Positions 51,405 through 62,508 of a DNA stretch of 64,000 nucleotides are shown here, one piece after another. The notes beneath the pieces are model-generated. The model ran no database searches, had not been told where the DNA came from, and saw only the letters and a program-made list of their open reading frames with translations. Position numbers and translations under genes: made by a program. This stretch comes from Mesostigma viride (Eukaryota; Streptophyta; Mesostigmatophyceae; Mesostigmatales; Mesostigmataceae): assembly GCA_009746045.1 (NCBI GenBank), contig RPFO01000103.1:664570-728569 (forward strand), written 5' to 3'. How positions within the stretch are numbered: the stretch's first letter is position 1; every line of letters starts with the position of its first letter.

Positions 51405-54400
51405 GAAAGTTAGGGTGCAATCTGATCTCATTTGCATGGTCTAGGGTGCCTAAACGGCCTAAAACCGAGCAAAAATGCGGTTTTTATGCTATTTGACGTC
51501 ACCGTTGGGACCCCTGCAGGTATCCAAAAAATGTGCAACTTTGCAATCCCTCTTGGGGTACTAGTTAGACCTTAACCACCACATATGAGTCATATTTAGA
51601 GCAAAACTGCAGCCAGGAAAAATTGACATGTCGTATTTGCGCCTTCACGTCAATTAATTTTATGCTACTTGGCGTCACCCAGGGTGCCCTGCAGGCATCC
51701 AAAAAATGTGCAACTTTGCACATGTTCTTGTTTCAGCATGGCAAGAGCAGCTGCCAAGTTTGGTTGCAATCTGAGCTCATTTGCATGGTCTAGGGTGCCT
51801 AAATGGGCTAAAACCGAGCAAAAATGCGTCTTTTATGCTATTTGACGTCACCCAGGGTGCCCTGCAGGCATCCAAAAAATGTGCAACTTTGCACATGTTC
51901 TTTGTTTAGCATGGCAAGGGCAGCTGCCAAGTTTGGCTGCAATCTGATCTCATTTGCATGGTCTAGGGTGCCTAAACAGGCTAAAACCGAGCAAAACCGC
52001 GGTTTTTATGCTACTTGACGTCACCGTTGGGACCCCTGCAGGTATCCAAAAAATGTGCAACTTTGCAATCCCTCTTGGGGTACTAGATAGACCTTAACCA
52101 CCACATATGAGTCATATTTAGAGCAAAACTGCAGCCAGGAAAAATTGACATGTCGTATTTGCGCCTTCACGTCAATTAATTTTATGCTACTTGGCGTCAC
52201 CCAGGGTGCCCTGCAGGTATCCAAAACATGTGCAACTTTGCACATGTTCTTGTTTCAGCATGGCAAGAGCAGCTGCCAAGTCTGGTTGCAATCTGAGCTC
52301 ATTTGCATGGTCTAGGGTGCCTAAATGGGCTAATTAATTAATTTCAGCATCAATGGGCTAAAACCGAGCAAAAATGCGTCTTTTATGCTATTTGACGTCA
52401 CCCAGGGTGCCCTGCAGGCATCCAAAAAATGTGCAACTTTGCACATGTTCTTTGTTTAGCATGGCAAGGGCAGCTGCCAAGTTTGGCTGCAATCTGATCT
52501 CATTTGCATGGTCTAGGGTGCCTAAACAGGCTAAAACCGAGCAAAACCGCGGTTTTTATGCTACTTGACGTCACCGTTGGGACCCCTGCAGGTATCCAAA
52601 AAATGTGCAACTTTGCAATCCCTCTTGGGGTACTAGATAGACCTTAACCACCACATATGAGTCATATTTAGAGCAAAACTGCAGCCAGGAAAAATTGACA
52701 TGTCGTATTTGCGCCTTCACGTCAATTAATTTTATGCTACTTGGCGTCACCCAGGGTGCCCTGCAGGTATCCAAAACATGTGCAACTTTGCACATGTTCT
52801 TGTTTCAGCATGGCAAGAGCAGCTGCCAAGTTTGGTTGCAATCTGAGCTCATTTGCATGGTCTAGGGTGCCTAAATGGGCTAAAACCGAGCAAAAATGCA
52901 TCTTTTATGCTATTTGACGTCACCCAGGGTGCCCTGCAGGCATCCAAAAAATGTGCAACTTTGCGCATGTTCTTTGTTAGCATGGCAAGGGCAGCTGCCA
53001 AGTTTGGCTGCAATCTGATCTCATTTGCATGGTCTAGGGTGCCTAAACAGGCTAAAACCGAGCAAAACCGCGGTTTTTATGCTACTTGACGTCACCGTTG
53101 GGACCCCTGCAGGTATCCAAAAAATGTGCAACTTTGCAATCCCTCTTGGGGTACTAGATAGACCTTAACCACCACATATGAGTCATATTTAGAGCAAAAC
53201 TGCAGCCAGGAAAAATTGACATGTCGTATTTGCGCCTTCACGTCAATTAATTTTATGCTACTTGGCGTCACCCAGGGTGCCCTGCAGGTATCCAAAACAT
53301 GTGCAACTTTGCACATGTTCTTGTTTCAGCATGGCAAGAGCAGCTGCCAAGTTTGGTTGCAATCTGAGCTCACTTGCATGGTCTAGGGTGCCTAAATGGG
53401 CTAAAACCGAGCAAAAATGCGTCTTTTATGCTATTTGGCGTCACCCAGGGTGCCCTGCAGGCATCCAAAAAATGTGCAACTTTGCACATGTTCTTTGTTC
53501 AGCATGGCAAGGGCAGCTGCCAAGTTTGGCTGCAATCTGATCTCATTTGCATGGTCTAGGGTGCCTAAACAGGCTAAAACCGAGCAAAAATGCGGTTTTT
53601 ATGCTACTTGACGTCACCGTTGGGACCCCTGCAGGTATCCAAAAAATGTGCAACTTTGCAATCCCTCTTGGGGCACTAGATAGACCTTAACCACCACATA
53701 TGAGTCATATTTAGAGCAAAACTGCAGCCAGGAAAAATTGACATGTCGTATTTGCGCCTTCACGTCAATTAATTTTATGCTACTTGGCGTCACCCAGGGT
53801 GCCCTGCAGGCATCCAAAACATGTGCAACTTTGCACATGTTCTTGTTTTAGCATGGCAAGAGCAGCTGCCAAGTTTGGTTGCAATCTGAGCTCATTTGCA
53901 TGGTCTAGGGTGCCTAAATGGGCTAAAACCGAGCAAAAATGCGGTTTTTATGCTATTTGACGTCACCCAGGGTGCCCTGCAGGCATCCAAAAAATGTGCA
54001 ACTTTGCGCATGTTCTTTGGTTAGCATGGCAAGAGCAGCTGCCAAGTTTGGCTGCAATCTGATCTCATTTGCATGGTCTAGGGTGCCTAAACAGGCTAAA
54101 ACCGAGCAAAAACGCGTCTTTTATGCTCTTTGACGTCACCCAGGGTGCCCTGCAGGCATCCAAAAAATGTGCAACTTTGCACATGTTCTTTGTTTAGCAT
54201 GGCAAGGGCAGCTGCCAAGTTTGGCTGCAATCTGATCTCATTTGCATGGTCTAGGGTGCCTAAACAGGCTAAAACCGAGCAAAACCGCGGTTTTTATGCT
54301 ACTTGACGTCACCGTTGGGACCCCTGCAGGTATCCAAAAACTGTGCAACTTTGCAATCCCTCTTGGGGCACTAGATAGACCTTAACCATCACATATGGGC

Positions 54401-54480
54401 CTGTGTATGAGCAAAACTGCAGTCAGGAAAAATTGACATGTCATATTTGGCACAAAATGCCCTGAAAAGCACCTTCACGT
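51405..54480 (-). repeat. Right satellite array, 173-bp monomer, inverted relative to the left array
   Basis: Same monomers as the left array in opposite orientation (tgcatggtctagggtgccta, ttgacgtcac). Higher-order units of about 520-550 bp recur (frames at 52021, 52571, 53092, 53614). Outermost monomers match those of the left arm most closely, as expected for long terminal inverted repeats. Confidence 0.96.
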
Positions 54481-54602
54481 CAATTTCGTCAGGGGGGGGG
54501 TAAGGTTTTTTGGTCCAAATACATTTCTCGAGGCATCCTGCACCAAGTATGAGTCAGACAAGCAAAAATATTCAGTTTTTAAAAATTTACCAAAAATGTG
54601 GT

Positions 54603-54630
54603 AATTTACCAAACCTACGGGTGTTTGGGG
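54603..54630 (-). repeat. Right terminal inverted repeat of 11.1-kb element
   Basis: Exact complement of 43533-43560, followed by ttg. Confidence 0.93.
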
Positions 54631-56760
54631 TTGGCGGCAAAATGCGCACGTGCCTGCATGGCGCATGACGTGATCCAGGGCAATAAATCCACGCGAATCC
54701 ATGTGAATCACACTATGGATCGATATGGGGACAGGACACAACCTTGCCACACTCGCGGCCGTTGTGAAGGCCGGGGAAATGGTGGGGTGGTGCCCGAAGT
54801 TCCGCAGTCCGCACTATACTGCCTGTGAACCCTCATACAGCCGGCGAATGGCAGCACTTAAATGCTGGCCCGGCGGCACCTGGCCGATCGGGATACAGAG
54901 CTATAATGGCCCAAAGAGCCTCCCTGGCAGAGGACCGTGTCAAAAGCCTTGATGTAGTCAACAAAAATGAAGACCAGCGGAAAACCATCAGGGCAAATGC
55001 GACGCACATCCTCCACCAGCCGGCGCGCGACAAACACAGCCATGACCAGGCATTGTTACGGCCACGACGGAAACTCATCTGAGACTCACCCAGGTATGGC
55101 GGGATTCAGCGCTGCCCGCCAGCGTGGAGCCTGTGCAGCAATGATCATGCGCATATGAAAACCGGCGACTAAGCTTCAGCGCGGCGCGCTCTGCATGGCC
55201 GGAGGCAGACATGCACCCCGATAGGTACCGGGGTCAGCAGCAGAACCCTTCTTGTACAGCATGACTCGGATGGCTGTCTGCCACTCAGCAGGCGGAGCTA
55301 CTGAGCTAGGCTTATCAGAGAGCAGAACACGCCGGTTGCAGAACGCCAGCAGAAGCTCCCGCACCGCCAGGTCAGGGGTCTTGAGCAGCTCGGCCGATCA
55401 AACTGTGGTCCGCACCGACCGCCGCATCATACCGCAAGCGAGCAATGGCACCGTCCAATAAACAAAAAAAGTGAAGGGGTGGACGACGTCGTTGGTGCAT
55501 GGCTGCCAAGGCGACCCTCCTTCAATTGGCGGGGACTTGGTAGTCCACGGCCGAGGAGGGTGCCGCTGGCAGCGGAGGGGGTCCAGCAACACCCGGATGA
55601 CGGGGGACCGTCTCGGGGTGAAGCGCGGCGCCCGGGGCCGGGGGCGTGCACGAGCCCCACCTGTCAAGGAAACATTGTGGGCCGGCCAACCAGAGTTCAA
55701 GGCTTACCGGCGCCGCGCCATCCATCCCCCATGCGCTCCACCGGGGTGCGCTGCCGCCCGCCCGGCCCAGTCGGTCGAGGTACCACATTTCCTTGCCCTG
55801 CATGCATCGGGCATCCATGGTTGCGAGCTTGGCAGGCCTTGGCATCCAAGCGATGCACTGGGCCGGCCGCCTCTGCGTCCTGAGCACGTCACTGACGTAG
55901 GCCGCCACAATTAAGGGCGGCCTTGAGCACCTCAGTGTTTCAGCAGCGGGTCCCGGTTACGCTTAAGGCGCGGATGCCGGGCAGCCAGGACCTTGCAGGG
56001 TCCTGTCGGTATACATAGAGCGGGTCGGGTCGGCGGCGGGGCATGGCCGGCAGGTGCGCCGGGCCGCCAGCAGCGGGGCGCGGGCCGCAAAGCCCGCAAA
56101 AATGGCAGCACTTTGGGTGTACCCTGGGCCAGCGCGTCGACGTCAGCCTGAGCCCCTAGGGCCTCCAGGTACGCCCGCCGGCACTGGTTCCGCTCGTGGT
56201 CGGCGTCCGTCCAGTCCTTGGGGTCCCCGCGGACCGCCGGGGCGTAGCGCAGTCTGCAGTCAGGGCGGACCACTTGGGCGCGGCGCTTGGAGGCCTGGAA
56301 CTGCATGGAGCCGAATCATTGCATGGTCGCTGCCATGCACCAATCGGTCGAGTGGTCAGAGCCCATGCATGCACACCATGGGTGGGTCGAACACTCCGCG
56401 GGTATCCAGAACCAAAGCACACCTGGGCTGCTGTACCGCCACGTAGCCCATGCAGACAGGCCTAACAGTTGTAAGGGCCCCGAAAAGTGACCAAGTCCTG
56501 TGGGGGACATTGGAAGTGGCAGTTGACAGCAACCATCCAGTATCCTGTCGGGCAGTAGAAAGGACGAAAACAGGTGGGTGTTGTCATTATAGCGACCGTA
56601 TCGGCAGGCGTGCGCAGCGACTGCCAGCAGTGCCCATGGGGAGCGTGGCATTGGCATCGAGCAGCATAACCAAGAAGTGGCGGGCTGGGGTGGCCCGGCC
56701 TCTCAAGGTTATGCAAGTCATCAAAGAACTTCTGGCGTTCCGACCTGTGGCAAACCACTT
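54631..56760 (-). pseudogene. LINE ORF2, 5' part (endonuclease remnant, linker, RT), degenerate
   Basis: Minus-strand text in shifting frames: an endonuclease-like RQKFFDDLHNLERPGHPSPP (about 56735-56676), then a linker (DADHERNQCRRAYLEALGAQ). RT follows: YKKGSAADPGTYRG (about 55260-55215), VFIFVDYIKAFDTV (about 54980-54940) and QGCVLSP (about 54713). The reading would pass directly into 43532 and below once the 11.1-kb element is discounted. Several stops and frameshifts; not functional. LINE ORF2 would nick target DNA and reverse transcribe its RNA. Confidence 0.8.
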
Positions 56761-57042
56761 AACTCGTCGTCTGTCCCAACTCAGTCCTAATAATAGGACT
56801 GAGTTGACCTATTTCAACCGTGTGTAGTGACTAGGTGGGGGGTCCATCCAAGATGCTTAGATGTGAGTCTATGGAGTATTTGATGTCCTCTTGCTGGCAA
56901 AAATACTACATCAGTGAAAACTTGACCCAAACTCCTAAAAACTACATGGATGTATGGCACCGTCGGCGAATTTGCATTTTTGTGTGGAAGCATGAGTGGC
57001 ATCGACCAGCGCCTCAAGGATAATGCAATCGCTATCGAGGTC
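56761..57042. other. Short spacer with a hairpin
   Basis: 56775-56807 contains aactcagtccta, a 4-bp loop, then its complement. A related motif with the same flank (cgtcgtctgtccc) recurs inverted at about 60117-60172. Otherwise featureless. Confidence 0.5.
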
Positions 57043-57250
57043 TAGTTACGTTAAATAGTGCCGGAACCTTTTGCCCACTGAGGCAAATCGGGCCGGAACA
57101 CTATTTTGCCCGGAATAACCACTTCCGAGCACCCAAGTTAATTCGGCCGAATTAACTTGGGTGCTCGGAAGTGGTTATTCCGGGCAAAATAGTGTTCCGG
57201 CCCGATTTGCCTCAGTGGGCAAAAGGTTCCGGCACTATTTAACGTAACTA
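57043..57250. repeat. Perfect 208-bp palindrome
   Basis: Reverse-complementary about the centre 57146/57147, with no spacer and no mismatch found (tagttacg...cgtaacta). It would fold into a 104-bp hairpin. Confidence 0.97.
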
Positions 57251-57381
57251 AAACCTGGCCTCGTGGAGGGGGGACGAAGAGCCCGAGACATCCGCCTAGG
57301 CCGCTGAGCACGCACCACTAAATGCGCCGGAGCTGCCTCAGTGAGGATTCGAACCCCTGACCTCCAAGGTGCACAGGTTTT
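57251..57381 (-). other. Spacer between palindromes with tRNA-like 3' half
   Basis: On the minus strand, ggtcaggggttcgaatcctc resembles a tRNA T-arm and B box. No complete cloverleaf is visible. It may be a relic of a tRNA-derived repeat. Confidence 0.45.
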
Positions 57382-57587
57382 AGTTACGTTAAATAGTGCC
57401 GGAACCTTTTGCCGCCTGAGGCAAATCGGGCCGGAACACTATTTTGCCCGGAATAACCACTTCCGAGCACCCAAGTTAATTCGGCCGAATTAACTTGGGT
57501 GCTCGGAAGTGGTTATTCCGGGCAAAATAGTGTTCCGGCCCGATTTGCCTCAGGCGGCAAAAGGTTCCGGCACTATTTAACCTAACT
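57382..57587. repeat. Second palindrome, 206 bp, one mismatch
   Basis: Same family as 57043-57250, centred on 57484/57485. One mismatch near the ends (acgtt against aggtt). It differs from the first copy at two adjacent positions, with the complementary differences in the opposite arm. Confidence 0.96.
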
Positions 57588-57588
57588 G

Positions 57589-58686
57589 GTCTTGCAGAAC
57601 ACAGCAGGCCTCACCGCCCAGGCAGTGAAGGACATTGCCGCCAAGCCAGCCTCGGCTGGCCTGGCCGGCGATGCTCCTCCCATCACGACCTGGGCGGACA
57701 TGCTTAAGCAACATACCACCTCCACCACCTCCGCCGTCGCAGCCCAGCTCCAGCGGCAGACGCTTGACCTCCGCGAGGAGGCCGAGCTCGCCAAGCGCAG
57801 CCTCAACGCCATACTCAAGAACTTGGACATGGAAGAAGGTGAGAATTCCGAGAAGCTTGCACGTGCGTTTGAGAGCAAAATCCTTGCACGCATGGGCCTT
57901 CTTGGTGAGATCAAGCTGACCGCCCACCGCCTCCCCCGCGCGCGGGGTAAGGCAGGGGCGCCTCCGCTTCTTCTCATCTTTGATAGCCCAGCGGACAAGA
58001 TTTCGTTTCTCAGACGCCGCAAGCGGCTCGCGAATACTCCCTTCACCGTGGACGACGACTTGACCCTGGCACAGCAACAACGGCGACGGGAGCTATGGCC
58101 GACCTACATCCAGCTCCGGCAGACCAAGGCGGGCCAGCCGGTGTACTGGAAGGGGGCGGCCATCTACGTCGGCCACAAGCCCTGGCAAGCGACCCCCTCG
58201 ACCACCGCGGCCCCGGCAACCCCAGCCCCAGCCTAGGGGAATACAGCATGCAGTAGTGTAGAATAGTTAGACAGTGGCCTTGTACATGCCCGCCTACTAC
58301 AGGCACTATACCAGCTTAGGCCTAGCCCTTTTTAGTCATGTACATGTGTGCCTATGGTGCGCCACCCTCCAGATGATGCCTAGCTTTATTTAATTATGCA
58401 GTGCCCATGCAGGGAGTAACTCTCTGCTGAGACGCCATGCCCTAGCTTTTTGGTATAGCTATGCTGATCTTCCCCCCCATGACAGGCTCCCCCTTCGCTG
58501 GGCATAGCTTGAAGATCATGGGGATGCAAGTGCCCTGGTGCACTTAGAGCAAGGGTCCTTTACATCCCCACCCTTGCAGGAAGTAGCTTAGGATGTATGA
58601 TAGGCCATGTGCCCCCCCTCTCAGGGGCTATGTGCTACATATACTCCCAACGGAGTTATGTTACAATTCAATTCAATTCAATTCAA
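57589..58686 (+). mobile_element. ORF1-only LINE derivative (half-LINE), copy with open ORF1
   Basis: ORF1 frame, then about 430 bp of 3' region (to about 58663) shared with 40070-40500, then an (attca)n tail at about 58664-58686. No ORF2. The 5' end abuts the second palindrome and is probably truncated. Confidence 0.78.
57592..58236 (+). CDS. LINE ORF1-like RNA-binding protein (5'-truncated)
   Basis: 214 codons, possibly lacking the N-terminus. The first half (NTAGLTAQAVKDIAAKPAS... TTWADMLKQ...) leads into a heptad-rich helix (RQTLDLREEAELAKRSLNAI) likely to form a coiled coil. The second half (LLGEIKLTAHRLPRARGKAG, PLLLIFDSPADKISFLRRRK, DDDLTLAQQQRRRELWPTY) looks like an RRM-type fold. 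It ends in an Ala/Pro/Thr tail. This is the layout of L1-type ORF1 proteins, which bind element RNA and form trimers. The frame is intact, unlike the copy at 40510-41640. Confidence 0.72.
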   Translation: MQNTAGLTAQAVKDIAAKPASAGLAGDAPPITTWADMLKQHTTSTTSAVAAQLQRQTLDLREEAELAKRSLNAILKNLDMEEGENSEKLARAFESKILARMGLLGEIKLTAHRLPRARGKAGAPPLLLIFDSPADKISFLRRRKRLANTPFTVDDDLTLAQQQRRRELWPTYIQLRQTKAGQPVYWKGAAIYVGHKPWQATPSTTAAPATPAPA

Positions 58687-60208
58687 TGAGTGGCAAAAAT
58701 TGAATAAATTCCATATGCATGTTAAAAAAATACAGGCATGTAAACAATATAGTTCTTGACCTGTGGCAAAAAACTGGACTCAATTTGGCCACTGGCACTG
58801 CCTGAAACACGCCAAATACTGCCAGTCCTATACACAGGACTGGGCCATGCTAGCAATTTGCAAGCATGTAAGTGCGGTCATACTACATAGCCAGTAGCGT
58901 GGCCACAAACCATGTCAATCAGCCCATTTCCCTTCAGGCATAATAGGAAAACATACTTGCATCATCATATTGCAGTTATATTGTACCTTAGTATGTGTGA
59001 AAGCCTATGCATACATGTAGGGAATGCGTATGGATACGTAGCTACAAAGGGATGTATCATAAGTAATAACCACCGATATAATGGGTAGGTTAGTCACATA
59101 GTTCTTTACAAGAATGGACATGGATAAAACTGTATTACCTTGCCATGACATGGCCAAGATACCTGCTGGCACATGATGACAGTGGTTTATCACCAAGATT
59201 TTTCACTCACCCGTATAAGCTTGACAGTACCCTTGACGCAGCCCATGACCACACAATCATGCAGTATGAACATAGCAAGAGAATAACTAACATCTATGAA
59301 AGTGTTTTAACCCATTCAGCACCTAAAACCTTGTACAGCCACGCTACGGTAAGGCAAATGCCTGGTAAGATCATCTAAAAAGATGGTTTTAGAGAGGGGC
59401 AGGCAACGGTCAAGAAAGAGCAGCAAGACTCAAAACTGACAGCGCATCGCAAGCTTAGACTCATGTAAGAATACCAAGAAACGATGAAGCAGCGATATTC
59501 CAGCTTTACCTGGCACGGCTGGCGTTACCTTGGCCCAGGCGGTGCCTGCAAAAGTGGCACTTTGCGGCACACAAACCATGACGTGACAGAGTGGTCGAAA
59601 TCATCAAATCTTTACTGCCACTAGACTTAATCTACGACAATACATGATAAAAGGTAGAAAGAAACCTATAAACCCTTCGATTTGATCCGGGAATCAATTG
59701 TAGTAATCCATTCCGTCGACCTGCCTAATCGCATATTTTTCCAGCAAGAACAGTGCCGACACCCAGTAAATCGCATCCCCGCGAGGTTAAAATTCACTTA
59801 TATCATCTTTAGGACATAAAAAATCTATTTCCTGGGTTTGGCCCGCAAAATCGTCCGAAAACGTAAACTGCATGCATGGGCGCAAGCCGCCATGGCTAGG
59901 TCGTGCATTTCCGGAACTCACGTTTCGCGTGAAAATGTACCCTTACCACCTGTACTTTCACCGTACGGTTAGCCGCCCAAACCAAATCCAAAAAAATCCC
60001 AAAAATATGTCCAAGAAAGATCTTTTCAAGTAGTATTTGAATAAATTTAGAGAAAATTTTTCTGCCAAATATTCCGACCGGGGCGAATTTTCTACAAAAC
60101 CTCAAAATTAGGTCCTAAAATTAGGACTGAGTTGAACTCAGTCCTAAAATTAGGACCAGGGACAGACGACGAGATGGGGAGCATAACCCATCACAGCCGT
60201 GAGGTGCA
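58687..60208. other. Gene-free stretch
   Basis: About 1.5 kb without a supported gene. AT-rich; short frames look random. Near 60110-60172 lies an inverted motif (aggactgagttgaactcagtcct) followed by gggacagacgacgag, echoing 56765-56807. Confidence 0.55.
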
Positions 60209-60929
60209 TGTTGCTTGGACCGCCCCTCATCGTAAAATTTCAGCCTTGATAGTGTAACGTGCCAGCCCAGACACCTAGCCTGAGCTACGTCGCGAAAGAT
60301 CAACTGTGCCGGTAATAGGAAGAATCAAGGTGGCCTAATGCAGATTGCGCTTCACGACTGGGGTCGTGAGATATCTGGCACCGCGACTTGATGCCAAGCT
60401 ATTTAATACACACTTATAATGGCTAGCAATACCAATTACAAATGGATAAGTGCCCCAGGTTCAATGTGTAGGCTTCATCGCACTTTACATTCATCGAACC
60501 AAGAGGACGAGACTCTCGTCCTCGGACCAATTTCACCTAGGTCTGCCACCAAGCTGGCAAGAGGCGCCGACATGGCGCCGACCTTCCAGAGAACTCCGAA
60601 ACATGCAGTCCACACAAGATCCTCGGGTCGACATCGACCCTCGCCAGGCTACAGAATCCACGCATGAGTACAATATCTCAACCAGCTATAAAGTACCCAG
60701 CGCGGCGCGACTGCACCGGCCCCTAGAAGATCGCACACATCAACCTAGGCCCAAAATAACTGGTCCGAATCACACAAACTATCATAATTCCATACAAAAG
60801 TCCTGACCAAGGGACAATTCCCAAATTAAGTCCCGAAATGAGTCCCAAAGTCCTACGGACTATGACAACAAGCCAAAACACATAATTTATTCCATTGTTG
60901 CGCCCGTTCCAAGGGTCGGGTTCGCAACA
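60209..60929 (-). repeat. 3' LTR of Gypsy-like gag element (inferred)
   Basis: On the minus strand it starts tgttgcgaaccc right after a purine tract and ends ggtccaagcaaca, giving a 6-bp inverted terminus (tgttgc/gcaaca). About 721 bp. The partner LTR lies beyond the window, so the limits rest on termini and the adjacent purine tract. Confidence 0.65.
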
Positions 60930-60949
60930 CTCCTCCCCCTCCCCGGGGG
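60930..60949 (-). other. Polypurine tract of Gypsy-like element
   Basis: The minus strand is a G/A-rich run ending gggggaggag directly before the LTR start, the expected plus-strand primer for reverse transcription. Confidence 0.65.
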
Positions 60950-62508
60950 ACGGTAGTCCCTACCGTCATGCAGGTAAGGACCAACAACGAAAGGGAGAAA
61001 GCACACAACAAACATACTACTAACCCCGCAGGGTTACTCTACTTGCCACGCAGGGCAAAATCAGATTGACCATAGGGGTACTATGTCCCAGCCCTTGTTC
61101 TCCAACGGGCCAGTAAAACCAATTCCCCCAAAACTCGCCACACAAGGACAAGTCTTGACGTAGTCAACGTATCTCCCTACTATAGGCCGAAGGGAGGAAA
61201 CCAGATCCTATCACGTGAGGGCTTTCGGGTTTTGACCACAGAAACTTCTCCGCGTGGGTTAACAGTCGCCTGAATGAACAGCTCGTTTGACTTTTTCGCC
61301 ATGGCGGGGCTTCCATGACTAGAGACTGCTCCAGACGGCGGGGATATTCCCAGTACTGACGGTACAGGGCATCCATTGGCATTATAGGTGTGGGGCGCTC
61401 CACCTTGCCTACTGGCTGTCTTCCCACCACGAAGTCATTCCTATAGTTTCCACCTTCCGACTCCCACGTTTGTCCTATCTACCGGGACCTTACACCAAGA
61501 ACCAGGTCCAGGTTGGCCTAAGGCCGGCTACCTACCCCAGGTCAAGCCTAACATAATACCGTGCCCTCATCACATGAGGCACCACTGGAAACTGGAACAA
61601 ATCACAGGGCAATGTGACTGGAAACTCTGGATCTCTGGACTGGAACAGCAGGAACAGGAACCCCCATAATCCTTCCTGGAATCTCCCCCACTTCCCACAA
61701 ATCCATCAATTTTCCTCTCACCGCTGCCCTCCCTGGCGACCGCGCTAGTGCAAGGCCGCGGCAGCATATAAAATTCCGCCAGCGGCCCGAATCAGAGGCG
61801 CACACCACTCAACGCCAAGACAACCCAATGGATGGGGTCGACCGATAACAATACTACCGGATGCGCGAAGTCCTGCAGGCGACGATGCTTATCACAACTG
61901 GGATAGTAATACGCGCGTGGCGGACACGTTGCGCGCGACCATGCACAGTGGCGGGCACGCAACAGTTGGGGTGCGCAACAGTGATCCGCGGGGCGCGCAC
62001 GCGCCAGCATGTGACAGCGTTGTAAACGCCACCGCCGAGCAAAGGCCAAAATATGGATCACGGCAGTCGTCATCAGCGACTACGGGAGGTGCTCGCGTGC
62101 AGAACTGTCCAATGCGGTCGATGCACTGAGGGAGGACCACCAAGCTGAATCACGTCTTGCCTGTGCGGAGATGCGCGCGCAAGCGCTGAACTCGTCATTC
62201 CGTCTGCAAGACACCTGATGTCGAGTCAACCACAGCGGAAGGCGCCCAGAATTACACAGACAACGCTGCCAACTGGGATCGCGTCCGAAGATGTCGTCCG
62301 GGAAACGTATTAGCGAGAGGCACCAATGGCCCGCAGCTAGTTTGGTAGAATGACACATGCACCAATACTAACTGCGACCATCACGTCTCCCGGGGGAAGT
62401 GACCGTGTATACGTCGGCCTCCTCCGCCTCCTCCTGCTGGTCACGTGTGTGGTATAGGTACTCCGCCACGACCACAGGAGGGCCGAGAGGTTCCAGCGCA
62501 CTGAGGGA
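60950..62508 (-). other. Internal region of Gypsy-like element without recognisable pol
   Basis: Just downstream of gag, the Gag frame stays open for about 41 codons past the TGA (VVVAEYLYHTRDQQEEAEEA). After that no protease, RT or integrase motif was found. An 88-codon frame at 61164-61430 (PTPIMPMDALYRQYWEYPRR) is not recognised. Confidence 0.5.

Larger units (their letters stand above)
43533..54630. mobile_element. 11.1-kb transposon-like element with inverted satellite-array arms
   Basis: Ends are perfect 28-bp inverted repeats starting ccccaaacacccgtaggttt. They are flanked by ttg on both sides (43530-43532, 54631-54633), a possible 3-bp target duplication. It interrupts a LINE reverse transcriptase, whose motifs continue on each side. 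Each arm is about 3-3.5 kb of a 173-bp satellite, in opposite orientation. The centre (47222-51400) holds a (GGGT)n tract, an iteron inverted repeat, a family R1 copy and a broken gene fragment. No intact transposase is visible, so it is probably non-autonomous. The superfamily is unresolved; a 3-bp duplication occurs in CACTA and Harbinger groups, among others. Confidence 0.85.

Noticed and set aside
43700-54480. CRISPR-like regular repeats
   Set aside because: 173-bp monomers without unique spacers in eukaryotic transposon context; this is satellite DNA.
57300-57370. tRNA gene between the palindromes
   Set aside because: Only a T-arm-like stretch is visible; no acceptor pairing or anticodon arm.
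56775-60172. A 3.4-kb transposon bounded by the ctcgtcgtctgtccc/aggactgagtt inverted motif
   Set aside because: The motif is short, itself palindromic, and no target duplication or coding content supports one unit.
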